From CAWGLW01 sp963823525 (GTDB lineage: Bacteria; Pseudomonadota; Gammaproteobacteria; Steroidobacterales; Steroidobacteraceae), in assembly GCA_963823525.1 (NCBI GenBank), contig CAWGLW010000005.1, positions 372,001-436,000 of the forward strand: DNA of 64,000 nucleotides. Direction: 5' to 3'. The notes beneath the pieces are model-generated. The model did not search any database. It had not been told where the DNA came from and was given only the letters and a program-made list of their open reading frames with translations. Each line of letters begins with the position of its first letter. Within the stretch, counting starts at the first letter, position 1. Positions 26,586 through 34,630 of this stretch are shown here, piece after piece. A program made the position numbers and the translations under genes.

Positions 26586-26599
26586 GCGGATTGCGCGGC

Positions 26600-27298
26600 A
26601 TGACGGTAATCAGCGTCGCCGATGCGGCGACGGGTAGTCGGGGCGATCCGCGGCTGGCGGCGAGCCTGAAGGTGACCGAGACCTTTGTCTCCATACAGGG
26701 TGAAGCGGACGCTGTTGGCTGGCCAACGTTTTTCATTCGCCTGACGGGCTGCCCGCTGCGCTGTGTTTATTGCGATACGCAGTACGCTTTCCACGGCGGA
26801 GAACGAAGAACCGTGGACGAGTTGCGGCAGCTGGCAGGCGATAGCGGGGTGCGTCACGTCTGTGTGACGGGTGGCGAGCCGCTGGCGCAGAAGTCCTGCA
26901 CCGACCTGCTGGCCATCCTGGCCGACAGCGGCTTCGAGGTGTCGCTTGAAACCAGTGGTGCGATGGACATCCGCAGCGTCGACGGCCGGATCCGCCGCGT
27001 GGTCGATATCAAGACGCCGGCGTCCGGTGAAGTCTCGAAAAATCGACTCGAAAATCTGGTTGCCCTGAAAAGTCATGATCAGGTCAAGATCGTGATCTGC
27101 TCGCGGGAGGATTACGAATGGGTGCGCGCGCTTGTACACGAGCGGCTTGCCCGACTGGACTGCCCCGTGCTGCTCTCGCCGAGCTGGGGGCAGCAGGACC
27201 CGCGGCAGCTTGCCGAATGGATACTGGAGGACCGTCTCGATGTGCGCCTGCAGTTGCAGATGCATAAGTTTCTCTGGGGCGAGGAGGCCGGACGATGA
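26600..27298 (+). CDS. queE: 7-carboxy-7-deazaguanine synthase QueE
   Basis: A 232-residue radical SAM enzyme that converts 6-carboxytetrahydropterin to 7-carboxy-7-deazaguanine on the way to queuosine. The cluster motif is CPLRCVYC (Cys51, 55, 58), the CX3CX2C spacing typical of the family, followed by CDTQYAFHGG and CVTGGEPLAQ. It starts 14 bases after cpoB and overlaps queC by ATGA. The start is ATG 26600 with AGGCGGA upstream. Confidence 0.95.
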   Translation: MTVISVADAATGSRGDPRLAASLKVTETFVSIQGEADAVGWPTFFIRLTGCPLRCVYCDTQYAFHGGERRTVDELRQLAGDSGVRHVCVTGGEPLAQKSCTDLLAILADSGFEVSLETSGAMDIRSVDGRIRRVVDIKTPASGEVSKNRLENLVALKSHDQVKIVICSREDYEWVRALVHERLARLDCPVLLSPSWGQQDPRQLAEWILEDRLDVRLQLQMHKFLWGEEAGR

Positions 27299-28005
27299 CG
27301 CTGACTCCAGCCACCGGTCAGATCGAGACCGGCCGCGAACGGGCCGTCGTGCTCGTCTCCGGAGGCCTGGATTCAGCGACGACGCTGGCCATTGCACGGG
27401 CCGAGGGTTATGCCTGCTACGCGTTGAGCTTTGCCTATGGCCAGCGACATGGGGCCGAATTGAAGGCAGCGCGAAAGTTGACCAGCACGCTTGGTGCCGT
27501 CGAGCACCGGGTCATGAGCATCGATCTGGCCGCGCTCGGCGGTTCGGCGCTGACCGATGCTTCGATCGACGTGCCCGTCGACGGGCCGGGCGTGGGAATC
27601 CCGGTCACCTACGTCCCTGCGCGCAACATTGTGTTCCTGTCACTGGCGCTGGCCTGGGCCGAAGTCCTCGAGGCCCGGAACATCTTTATCGGGGTCAATT
27701 CGATCGATTACTCCGGCTATCCTGACTGCCGGCCCGAATTCATCCGATCCTTTGAGGACACCGCCAACCTGGCCACCAGGGCGGGTGTCGACGGGTCACG
27801 GATACGGGTGCTCACGCCGCTCGGCGAGCTGACCAAGGCGCAGATCATCCGGCGCGGGCTTTCGCTAGGGTTGGAGTATGCGCAGACGGTTTCCTGTTAT
27901 CAGGCCGATGATGAAGGGCGTGCCTGCGGCCGCTGCGATTCCTGTCGTATCCGACGCGAAGGATTCGCCAACGCGCAGGTCGAGGACCCGACGCATTACC
28001 AGTAG
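27295..28005 (+). CDS. queC: 7-cyano-7-deazaguanine synthase QueC
   Basis: A 236-residue ATP-pyrophosphatase that turns 7-carboxy-7-deazaguanine and ammonia into preQ0. The PP-loop is VLVSGGLDSATTL; YVPARNIVFLSLALAWAE is conserved; four Cys near the end (SCYQADDEGRACGRCDSCRIR) bind zinc. Translationally coupled to queE. QueD and QueF are not in the window. No DNA-modification (dpd) genes are near, so the product most likely feeds tRNA queuosine. Confidence 0.96.
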   Translation: MTLTPATGQIETGRERAVVLVSGGLDSATTLAIARAEGYACYALSFAYGQRHGAELKAARKLTSTLGAVEHRVMSIDLAALGGSALTDASIDVPVDGPGVGIPVTYVPARNIVFLSLALAWAEVLEARNIFIGVNSIDYSGYPDCRPEFIRSFEDTANLATRAGVDGSRIRVLTPLGELTKAQIIRRGLSLGLEYAQTVSCYQADDEGRACGRCDSCRIRREGFANAQVEDPTHYQ

Positions 28006-28059
28006 CCCGAGGGCGCCGGTCAATTCCGGCGATACGGTGCGGAGCGGCGGGATCAGCGT

Positions 28060-29265
28060 TTACATTTCGCGGGTCCACAAGGAAGCCATGGCGGGACCGC
28101 TGCCAACACAGAGCGAGGCGCCGCCCATGCCCAGGTCCAGACGTTCCATCTCGTAGTAAAGCGAGACGATGATGCGCAGCCCGGTCGATCCGACCGGATG
28201 GCCGAGCGCGATGCCGGAGCCGTTGTGATTGACCTTGTCCAGGCGCAGGTCCATGCCGTGGTCCTCCTTGAGCATGCGGCCCACACCGAGCCATTGCGCG
28301 GCAAAGGCTTCGTTGATCTCCCAGTAGTCGATGTCATCGAAGTCCAGTCCTGCTTGTCGCAGGCACTTGGGGATCACGCAGGCCGGCCCGAGACCCATGA
28401 CCGTCGGGTCCACCCCTTCGTGACAGATGTTCACGAGCTTCATCAGCGGTCGGAGCCCAAGCGCCCTGGCCCGGTCGGCCGACATGATCACCGCCGCCGA
28501 TGCCCCGTCGTTGAGCCCGGATGCGTTTGCCGCGGTCACGACACCGTCTTTCTTGAATGCCGGTCGCAGCGCGCCGACCGACTCCATCGTCGCGTCACGT
28601 ATGAGGTGCTCGTCCGTCTCGAACAGCGTCGTCGATCGCTTCGTCCTGACCTCTACCGGGGCGATCTCGCGCTTGAAGCGGCCCGTGTCAATCGCCTCAC
28701 GCGCCCGCTGATGGCTCATCACCGCCAGTTCATCGCATTGCTGCCGCGTAATGCCGTACTTCTCCGCCACGTTTTCGGCCGTCAGGCCCATGTGGCCGGG
28801 TACCAGTTCGTCTTCCAGGCCGTCGTGCAGCATCGAGTCCTCGATCTGTGCTGCGCCCATGCGATGGCCCATTCGTCCACCGGGAAGAAGGTAGGGGGCG
28901 TTTGTCATGCTCTCCACGCCAATGGCCAGACCGATATCGGTCTTGCCCAGCATGATGTTGTTGGCGGCGATTTCCAGTGCGCGCATGCCCGATGCACAAT
29001 TCTGGTTGACTGAAACGGCCGTGCTGCGATTCGGCAGCCCGAGTCTCATGCCAACCTGGCGCGCAGGTAACGACCCCTGCATGGCCGTGTAGAGCTGACC
29101 CATGCAGATCTCGTCGATCTCGGCGGCCGGGATTCCGGCCCGTTCGATCGCCGCACGTCCAGCCGCGATGGCCAGTTCGCGAGCCGAAACGCCGGCGAGG
29201 CTTCCCATGAACTTGCCGATAGCCGTTCTCGCGGCGCCAACCAGCACGACATCTTTCGTTTGCAT
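28060..29265 (-). CDS. Acetyl-CoA acetyltransferase (thiolase)
   Basis: A 401-residue thiolase. All catalytic residues are present: nucleophile Cys90 in NQNCASGMRAL, NEAFAAQ, His356 in GIALGHPVGSTG, and Cys386 in GGASLCVGSG. It can condense two acetyl-CoA to acetoacetyl-CoA or cleave 3-ketoacyl-CoA. The context does not decide between beta-oxidation and polyhydroxyalkanoate synthesis, though phaR lies 22 kb away. It follows the iminopeptidase gene by 39 bases and is convergent with queC. Confidence 0.92.
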   Translation of the reverse strand: MQTKDVVLVGAARTAIGKFMGSLAGVSARELAIAAGRAAIERAGIPAAEIDEICMGQLYTAMQGSLPARQVGMRLGLPNRSTAVSVNQNCASGMRALEIAANNIMLGKTDIGLAIGVESMTNAPYLLPGGRMGHRMGAAQIEDSMLHDGLEDELVPGHMGLTAENVAEKYGITRQQCDELAVMSHQRAREAIDTGRFKREIAPVEVRTKRSTTLFETDEHLIRDATMESVGALRPAFKKDGVVTAANASGLNDGASAAVIMSADRARALGLRPLMKLVNICHEGVDPTVMGLGPACVIPKCLRQAGLDFDDIDYWEINEAFAAQWLGVGRMLKEDHGMDLRLDKVNHNGSGIALGHPVGSTGLRIIVSLYYEMERLDLGMGGASLCVGSGPAMASLWTREM

Positions 29266-29304
29266 GATCTTGTTTTCCCCCTGATGGCCTCGTTGATTCT
29301 GTGT

Positions 29305-30288
29305 TCAGCCCCTGCGCGGATCGCCGGTCAGGGCAATCCGGTCGCAGGCATCGACCAGGTGCCGGGCGATGCCCGGTTCGCGCGACGTGTGCCCGGCATC
29401 CTCGACCACCGCGAAATCCGATTCGGGCCAGGTGCGATGCAGGGCGTCGGCGCCTTCGATCGGGCAGATAACATCGTAGCGACCGTGCACGATGAACGCC
29501 GGGATGTGGCGTATGGATGGCACACCCTGCAGCAGGAAGTCATCGGGCTTGAAACGCACGTTGCGAATGTAGTGCGCTTCGAGACGCGCGAGCGACCAGG
29601 CCAGTGCGGGATCGGCAAAGTCGGCCGTAAAGGCTTCATCCGGCAACAGAGTACAGGAGGATCCTTCGTAGATGCTCCAGGCCTGCGCCGCCGCGAGCGC
29701 AGCTTTGCGGTCGGGGCCTGTCAGCCGCTTCCAGTATCCCTCGAGAAGATTGTCACGCTCTTCGATGGGGAGATGCCCCGCAAAGGCTCGCCAGCGTTCG
29801 GGCTGCACCGTGCGCATCCCGTAAAACCACCAGTCGAGGTCGAACTGCCGGAAAAGCCAGATACCGCGCAGCACCAGGCTGCGGCAACGCTGGGGGTGGC
29901 GCAGCGCGTAGTAAAGTCCGAGCGTACTGCCCCAGGATCCGCCGAATACGTGCCAGGTGTCGATGCCGAGCCGTTCCCGCAGTTGTTCAAAATCGGCGAC
30001 CAGGTGATCGCTGGTGTTCGCTTCGAGTTCACCGACCGGCGTTGAACGGCCGCAACCGCGCTGATCGACGAGAACCACGCGGAAATTCGCCGGATTGAAA
30101 AAGCGACGGTCGGCCGCGGAACAACCGGCGCCCGGACCGCCATGAACGAACAGCACCGGGATGCCTTCGGGGTTACCACATTCTTCCCAGTACAGCACAT
30201 GCGGCGCGCTGACGCTGAGGCGCCCGCTGTTGTATGGCTCGTAGGCCGGGTAAAGGACCTGTTCGACAGCGGGGGATATGGCAACCAT
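29305..30288 (-). CDS. pip: Proline iminopeptidase
   Basis: A 327-residue alpha/beta hydrolase that removes N-terminal proline. FVHGGPGAGC is the oxyanion-hole motif, GGSWGSTLG holds the nucleophile Ser118, VHGRYDVICP the catalytic Asp, and EDAGHTSRE the His. DQRGCGRSTP is a family signature. Length and motifs match the S33 iminopeptidases of proteobacteria. No signal peptide, so cytoplasmic. Divergent from tRNA-Lys. Confidence 0.93.
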   Translation of the reverse strand: MVAISPAVEQVLYPAYEPYNSGRLSVSAPHVLYWEECGNPEGIPVLFVHGGPGAGCSAADRRFFNPANFRVVLVDQRGCGRSTPVGELEANTSDHLVADFEQLRERLGIDTWHVFGGSWGSTLGLYYALRHPQRCRSLVLRGIWLFRQFDLDWWFYGMRTVQPERWRAFAGHLPIEERDNLLEGYWKRLTGPDRKAALAAAQAWSIYEGSSCTLLPDEAFTADFADPALAWSLARLEAHYIRNVRFKPDDFLLQGVPSIRHIPAFIVHGRYDVICPIEGADALHRTWPESDFAVVEDAGHTSREPGIARHLVDACDRIALTGDPRRG

Positions 30289-30362
30289 GCCTGACAGAGT
30301 AGCCTGCCGGGCGGGCTTTCGAAAACCGTCCTTCGGAGGTGCCCTGAGGATGGCGATACCGT

Positions 30363-30368
30363 TATAAT
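30363..30368 (+). promoter_or_regulatory. -10 element of tRNA-Lys
   Basis: A perfect TATAAT at 30363-30368, 20 bases before the mature tRNA 5' end. The expected -35 position has only a poor match. Confidence 0.6.
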
Positions 30369-30388
30369 TCGCGGCTTCCTGCCTGCGC

Positions 30389-30463
30389 GGGCCGTTAGCT
30401 CAGTGGTAGAGCTGCTGGCTTTTAACCAGTAGGTCGCAAGTTCGAATCTTGCACGGCCCACCA
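30389..30463 (+). tRNA. tRNA-Lys (anticodon TTT)
   Basis: A 75-base cloverleaf: acceptor GGGCCGT/ACGGCCC, D arm GCTC/GAGC, anticodon stem GCTGG/CCAGT with loop CTTTTAA (anticodon TTT), T arm GCAAG/CTTGC with loop TTCGAAT, discriminator A and encoded CCA. Confidence 0.97.
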
Positions 30464-30651
30464 ATCCTTTCAAAGACTTAGCTGGCTCCCGGCCTTCCCG
30501 GACCGATTCCCGGTCGCCAGCGCGCGGGCAATCGTCGCCGGGCAATATCTGCCGATATCCTCGTCCCGATTACCGATCATGGCGGTGACGCGCGGAGATG
30601 CCGATGGTCGCGACAACCTGATACGCAGCGGAAAATTACAGAGGACGGCCA

Positions 30652-30732
30652 ATGACAGAAGCAGAAATCTACGAAATGTTCTTCAGGTACCAGATCTGGA
30701 GGAATCCAAAACTCGGGGCAGGTTCGCGGTAG
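30652..30732 (+). CDS. Possible 26-residue small protein or gene remnant
   Basis: In the 460-base gap after tRNA-Lys there is a short frame, MTEAEIYEMFFRYQ and on to a TAG at 30730. AGAGGA stands seven bases before its ATG, a good ribosome binding site. The start is acidic and helical like a normal protein N-terminus, then turns basic. It may be a small protein or the truncated front of a lost gene. No family is recognised. The remaining bases of the gap hold only the palindrome listed separately. Confidence 0.25.
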   Translation: MTEAEIYEMFFRYQIWRNPKLGAGSR

Positions 30733-30869
30733 CTGCCACGCTGGCAAAGCCGTCGGTCGCGACTGACGAAGTCGTGAAAGCGGCCGGGTTCACGCCCGCT
30801 GGCAGACGCCTCTGCGTCGCGGGAGAGACCGAGGCGCTGCAATCCTGGCGAATGAATCGGCTCGGACGG

Positions 30870-30911
30870 ATCCGGCTGCAGCCATCCCGAGCGGGATGGC
30901 TGCAGCCGGAT
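30870..30911. repeat. 42-base palindrome next to the fasciclin gene
   Basis: Two perfect 20-base arms (first arm ATCCGGCTGCAGCCATCCCG) flank a two-base AG centre. As RNA this would be a very stable hairpin. It lies 13 bases after the fasciclin stop codon on the minus strand, where a terminator is expected, but no T tract follows on either strand. It may protect the 3' end of the fasciclin mRNA or stop transcription from both sides. Confidence 0.85.
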
Positions 30912-30923
30912 TGATCTCCACGG

Positions 30924-31511
30924 TCAGGGTTGCAGAACCGCGTCGATTACGTGAATCACTCCGTTGCTGGCATTAATATTCACGAAGTCGAGGCTGGGGA
31001 ATCCGATGGTCTGCCCTGCATTGTCGTTCAGTGTCAGGTTGGGATTCGAGACGATGTACTGATCGTTCAGCATCTCGATCATCTTGCTGTTTTTCTTATT
31101 GAAGACACTGTTCGAGAAACGGCGGCCGTCGGTGACGTGGTAGGCGAGAATGTTGAAGAGCACGGCGGGCTGCACGGCGCCGCAAGGAAAGACCTCGCCG
31201 GACGGCTCGCCTTCGCCCTCGCCCGGCTGGGCAATGCCGAGAAAGTCACGGAAGGCCGCATCTGTGGGCGCAAACAGTGTGAGTTTGTCTTCGCCGGTCA
31301 GCAGCGCAACGACAGCGCCCTGGAAGTAATCACAGGTGGCGGCGCCGAGCAGGTAGTCGAATTCGCCGGTTGCGTTTGCGGCCGTGGCAATTTCGACAAT
31401 GTTCTGGTCGCCGGGCTTCCCGGGGACGGGGCTCTTGGCGCTGGCCAGCCCGGCAGATCCAAGCGCGATGAGCCCGGCGGCGGCATAGGTGGCTACACGA
31501 ATGTTTTTCAT
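30924..31511 (-). CDS. Secreted fasciclin (FAS1) domain protein
   Basis: A 195-residue exported protein with a signal peptide ending ASA around residue 25. The rest is one FAS1 domain: NIVEIATAANATGEFDYLL (H0 helix), LTLFAPTDAAFRDFL (H1 box), ILAYHVTDGRRFS, and SNGVIHVIDAVLQP (H2 box). FAS1 domains mediate adhesion or matrix contact. A Gly/Glu-rich insert (GEGEGEPSGE) and two extra Cys (which could form a disulfide) interrupt the domain. GAGGAG lies upstream of the ATG. Confidence 0.92.
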   Translation of the reverse strand: MKNIRVATYAAAGLIALGSAGLASAKSPVPGKPGDQNIVEIATAANATGEFDYLLGAATCDYFQGAVVALLTGEDKLTLFAPTDAAFRDFLGIAQPGEGEGEPSGEVFPCGAVQPAVLFNILAYHVTDGRRFSNSVFNKKNSKMIEMLNDQYIVSNPNLTLNDNAGQTIGFPSLDFVNINASNGVIHVIDAVLQP

Positions 31512-31658
31512 GTCTCGATCTCCTCTTAAATTGGTTCAGACAGTTGCCGCCTTCCTGATGAACGCCACCAGTTGCCGGCTCAAAGGGGGATTTCGTGGCG
31601 AGGTGACGGTTGGTTTCAAATCTGGCGTGCGGGTAGACTGCTGCCGGGGGTGCGCGCC

Positions 31659-33296
31659 GTGAAGTCAGGCGGATTTTTCCAGAACGCGCGAACAAAAAGA
31701 TCGGCACGCATCGTGCTGCTCTACGGGGCGGCTGCCTGGGTTGTTGCCCAGGTCGCGGATATCGTCTTCGAAGCCTTTGCATTTCCTGACTGGTCCATGC
31801 GGGGGCTCATTGTGCTTCTCATCGTCGGTGCACCATTAGCTGTCGTGATCGGCTGGTTGCTCCCGTCGCATGAGGCGGAAGCCGAGGACGCGGTGCTCAG
31901 ATCAAGGCCGACGGTGGCGAATGTCGCGCTCCCCGAGCCGGAGCCAGCGGGGCGTATCAAGGCACAGTCGCCGCGTACGCATTACGCACGCAGCGGGTCG
32001 GTATCCATCGCATACCAGGTCGTCGGGAGCGGCCCCGTGGACCTGGTGCTCGTGCATGGCTGGGTGTCCAACGTCGAGTTCGCCTGGGAAAGCCCGCCGT
32101 TTGCGCAATTTCTGAACCGGCTTGCAGCGCATACGCGGCTGATTCATTTCGACAAGCGTGGCACCGGACTGTCTGACCGTGCTGCCGGTCTGCCGGACCT
32201 GGAGCAGCGCATGGACGACGTACGCGCCGTGATGGACGCCGCGGGCTCCGAGCGCGCCGTCATCATGGGGTATTCCGAAGGAGGACCGATCTCAGCGCTG
32301 TTCGCGGCGACCTATCCCGAGCGCGCGCTCGGGCTGATCATCTACGGCAGCTATGCGAGGCGGCTGCGCTCCGATGACTACCCGTGGGCGCCGACGAAGG
32401 AAGAGCGGGCGGAGGATATTCGCAAGACCGAGGCAAACTGGGGTCAGTCCGGAGACGTCAGTTACTACGCGCCCAGCATGGTCGAAGACGAGGAATTCAG
32501 GAGATGGATGGCGTCCTACTTCAGACACAGCGCCAGTCCCAGGGCAGCAGCTGAATTGTTGGCCATGAATAGCACCGTCGATATCCGCAACGTTCTTCCG
32601 AGCATTCGGGTGCCAACACTGGTCCTGCACCGGTTATGCGACAAGGACTCCCGCATTGAGGAAGGTCGCTACTTTGCCAGCCTCGTGCCAGGCGCCCGAT
32701 TCGTTGAACTCGATGGGGACGATCACCTGCCGTGGGTCGGCGATACCGGCAGCCTTCTCGATACGATCGATTCGTTCATTGCACAGATCGACGATTCGGT
32801 AGAGTCAAATCATGTGCTGGCGACGCTGGTCGCGGTCCGGATTGACGTCGCCTGGGAGTCTACAGAGGGCGTCGTGCTATCCGACTATATTAGGGCCGAA
32901 TCGGCGAAGTTGGGTTCGACGCTGAGTGAGGGCGACGGGCCCACGATTGTGAGGGCCTTCGATGGCCCGGTACGCGCGCTCCGCTATGCTCTGGCAGTCG
33001 CCAACTACGCGCGGGACTATGAAATCGGCTGTCATGTCGGCGTCCATGTTGGCGAATGCCTGGTCTCTGGAGACCGGGTCGGGGGTGCCGCCGTCGAGCT
33101 GTGCAAGCGATTGGCCGGCCAGGGGGCGATCGGTGTGGTGCTTGCGACGAGAACCGTAACGGACCTGGTGCCCTTTGCGCGTTTCGATTTTCAACCTTGC
33201 GGACAGTCTCTACGCCACGATGACGGATCCCAATGGCCGGTCTTTGCCGTGTCGGCTCCCGGGTCCGGTCCGGGGAACGCCATCCACGGCCACTGA
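31659..33296 (+). CDS. Membrane-anchored alpha/beta hydrolase fused to a class III nucleotide-cyclase-like domain
   Basis: A 545-residue fusion. Two membrane helices (about 17-37 and 47-68) form an anchor like that seen at the N-terminus of some proteobacterial cyclases. An alpha/beta hydrolase follows (105-375): LVHGWVSN, nucleophile Ser206 in MGYSEGG, and GDDHLPW with the His. Residues 385-535 look like a class III cyclase homology domain: Asp396 and Asp426 (GDG) could be the two metal Asp, FDGPVRALRYA is typical, and VELCKRLA has the Arg. The order hydrolase-cyclase resembles Mycobacterium tuberculosis Rv1900c. Start GTG 31659 has GGGGG upstream; a GTG at 31650 is possible. Confidence 0.8.
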   Translation: MKSGGFFQNARTKRSARIVLLYGAAAWVVAQVADIVFEAFAFPDWSMRGLIVLLIVGAPLAVVIGWLLPSHEAEAEDAVLRSRPTVANVALPEPEPAGRIKAQSPRTHYARSGSVSIAYQVVGSGPVDLVLVHGWVSNVEFAWESPPFAQFLNRLAAHTRLIHFDKRGTGLSDRAAGLPDLEQRMDDVRAVMDAAGSERAVIMGYSEGGPISALFAATYPERALGLIIYGSYARRLRSDDYPWAPTKEERAEDIRKTEANWGQSGDVSYYAPSMVEDEEFRRWMASYFRHSASPRAAAELLAMNSTVDIRNVLPSIRVPTLVLHRLCDKDSRIEEGRYFASLVPGARFVELDGDDHLPWVGDTGSLLDTIDSFIAQIDDSVESNHVLATLVAVRIDVAWESTEGVVLSDYIRAESAKLGSTLSEGDGPTIVRAFDGPVRALRYALAVANYARDYEIGCHVGVHVGECLVSGDRVGGAAVELCKRLAGQGAIGVVLATRTVTDLVPFARFDFQPCGQSLRHDDGSQWPVFAVSAPGSGPGNAIHGH

Positions 33297-33316
33297 GCTG
33301 GCCAATCGATTGATTT

Positions 33317-34630
33317 TCACACGTACGTCGCGTTCTCGAGCAACACCGCGGCGCCGAGACCGCCGCCCGCGCAACTCGAAACAATCGCGTAGCGGTCCCC
33401 CTGGTCCATGATGCGTCGAGCGGCGGTCATGATCAGGCGCACACCGGTTGCTGAGAACGGATTGCCCAGCGCCAGCGATCCGCCCCAGGCATTTAACCTT
33501 TCGACCGGTATCTCGCCGGGCGCGCGCTCGAGTCCGAGGCGCGTACGCGCAAAGGCGTCCGAGCCAAGGCAAACCTGATTGACGAGAATCTGCGCGGCGA
33601 ACGCCTCGTGCAGTTCCCAGGCGTCAATGTCATCGATTCCGAGGCCATTGCGGTGCAATAGTCGTGGAATGGTCATCGCCGGTCCGCACAGCGCCTCTGT
33701 CTCGAGATCGGCTACGCCGGCAAACACGTAGTCGCGAAGCACGACCTGCGGCTCGAGCCCGAGCTTGCGCGCGGTCGCAAGGCTGCTCAGCAGCACAGCG
33801 GCCGCGCCATCGGTGAAACGCGATGCGTTGCCGGCCGTAATGACGCCGGACTTCTTGTCGAACACGGGCCTGAGCTGCCGGAGCCTTTCCATCAGCGCGT
33901 CTTCGCGGGGTGAGTTATCCCGTGTGACCGGCGCGGATCGCGCATCGTGTACCGGCACGATGTCCGCGTCATATCGACCGGACCGCCACGCCTCGATCGC
34001 CTTTCGATGGCTGTCGACCGCGAAATGGTCGCTGGCCTCGCGTGTTACCTCGAAATGCCTCGCCATGGCCTCGCAAAGATCGCCCATGGTCTGTCCGGTG
34101 GCCAGGTCGGCGGCGGAGGGCAGATCGAGCAGCAGGTCCTTTGGACGCAGGCTTCCCAGCACGGACAGCCACTGGCTGGAGGCGCCTCCCTGGTAAAGTT
34201 TGAACAACGCCCGGCGCAGATTCTGTGAGAGACGAACGGGCATGTCCGAAAAGCTCTCGGTACCGCCGGCAATCCCGGTATCGATGCGTCCGCAGGCGAT
34301 CATGTCGCAAAGGCCAGTGATCGCGATGATCGGTGACAGCCCGGCCATCGACACCGTATAGCCCGGCGTGGTCCGGGGCAATCCCGCCTGGAGCATGGCG
34401 TCGCGCGCAACATTGGACGTACGTACCTCGTGTACGATCGTACCGAGCGCGACCATATCGATTCGCTCATTGTCCAATGCCGTCTTCTCGACCAGGCCCT
34501 CGATCGCGCGCGCGCCCAGTTCATAACTCATCAGTGAGCCGAATGCTCCGCCCGACTCGACGAAGGCCGTCCGTGCGCCGCGCACGATGACAGGCAGGCG
34601 CTCCGGGTCGGTGTTTGCCGGGTGGCTCAA
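33317..34630 (-). CDS. Thiolase-like protein lacking the catalytic Cys and His
   Basis: A 437-residue member of the FadI/FadA thiolase family by overall pattern (IVRGARTAF, GIAGGTESFSD, ELHEAFAAQ, SSCAGGGLGAA with Cys420). The nucleophile position reads SMAGLSP, Gly97 instead of Cys, and the GHP motif reads GNPFSATG, Asn390 instead of His. DNA at 34321-34360 confirms the Gly codon. Claisen chemistry therefore looks impossible unless the family uses another residue. The TTG start at 34630 overlaps the TGA of the acyl-CoA synthetase gene, so the two are coupled. Confidence 0.82.
   Translation of the reverse strand: MSHPANTDPERLPVIVRGARTAFVESGGAFGSLMSYELGARAIEGLVEKTALDNERIDMVALGTIVHEVRTSNVARDAMLQAGLPRTTPGYTVSMAGLSPIIAITGLCDMIACGRIDTGIAGGTESFSDMPVRLSQNLRRALFKLYQGGASSQWLSVLGSLRPKDLLLDLPSAADLATGQTMGDLCEAMARHFEVTREASDHFAVDSHRKAIEAWRSGRYDADIVPVHDARSAPVTRDNSPREDALMERLRQLRPVFDKKSGVITAGNASRFTDGAAAVLLSSLATARKLGLEPQVVLRDYVFAGVADLETEALCGPAMTIPRLLHRNGLGIDDIDAWELHEAFAAQILVNQVCLGSDAFARTRLGLERAPGEIPVERLNAWGGSLALGNPFSATGVRLIMTAARRIMDQGDRYAIVSSCAGGGLGAAVLLENATYV

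Noticed and set aside
26600..28005. queE-queC as part of a 7-deazaguanine DNA modification system
   Set aside because: No dpdA/dpdB-type or restriction genes are nearby, and gluQ, which acts on queuosine in tRNA, is in the same window; tRNA modification is the simpler reading.
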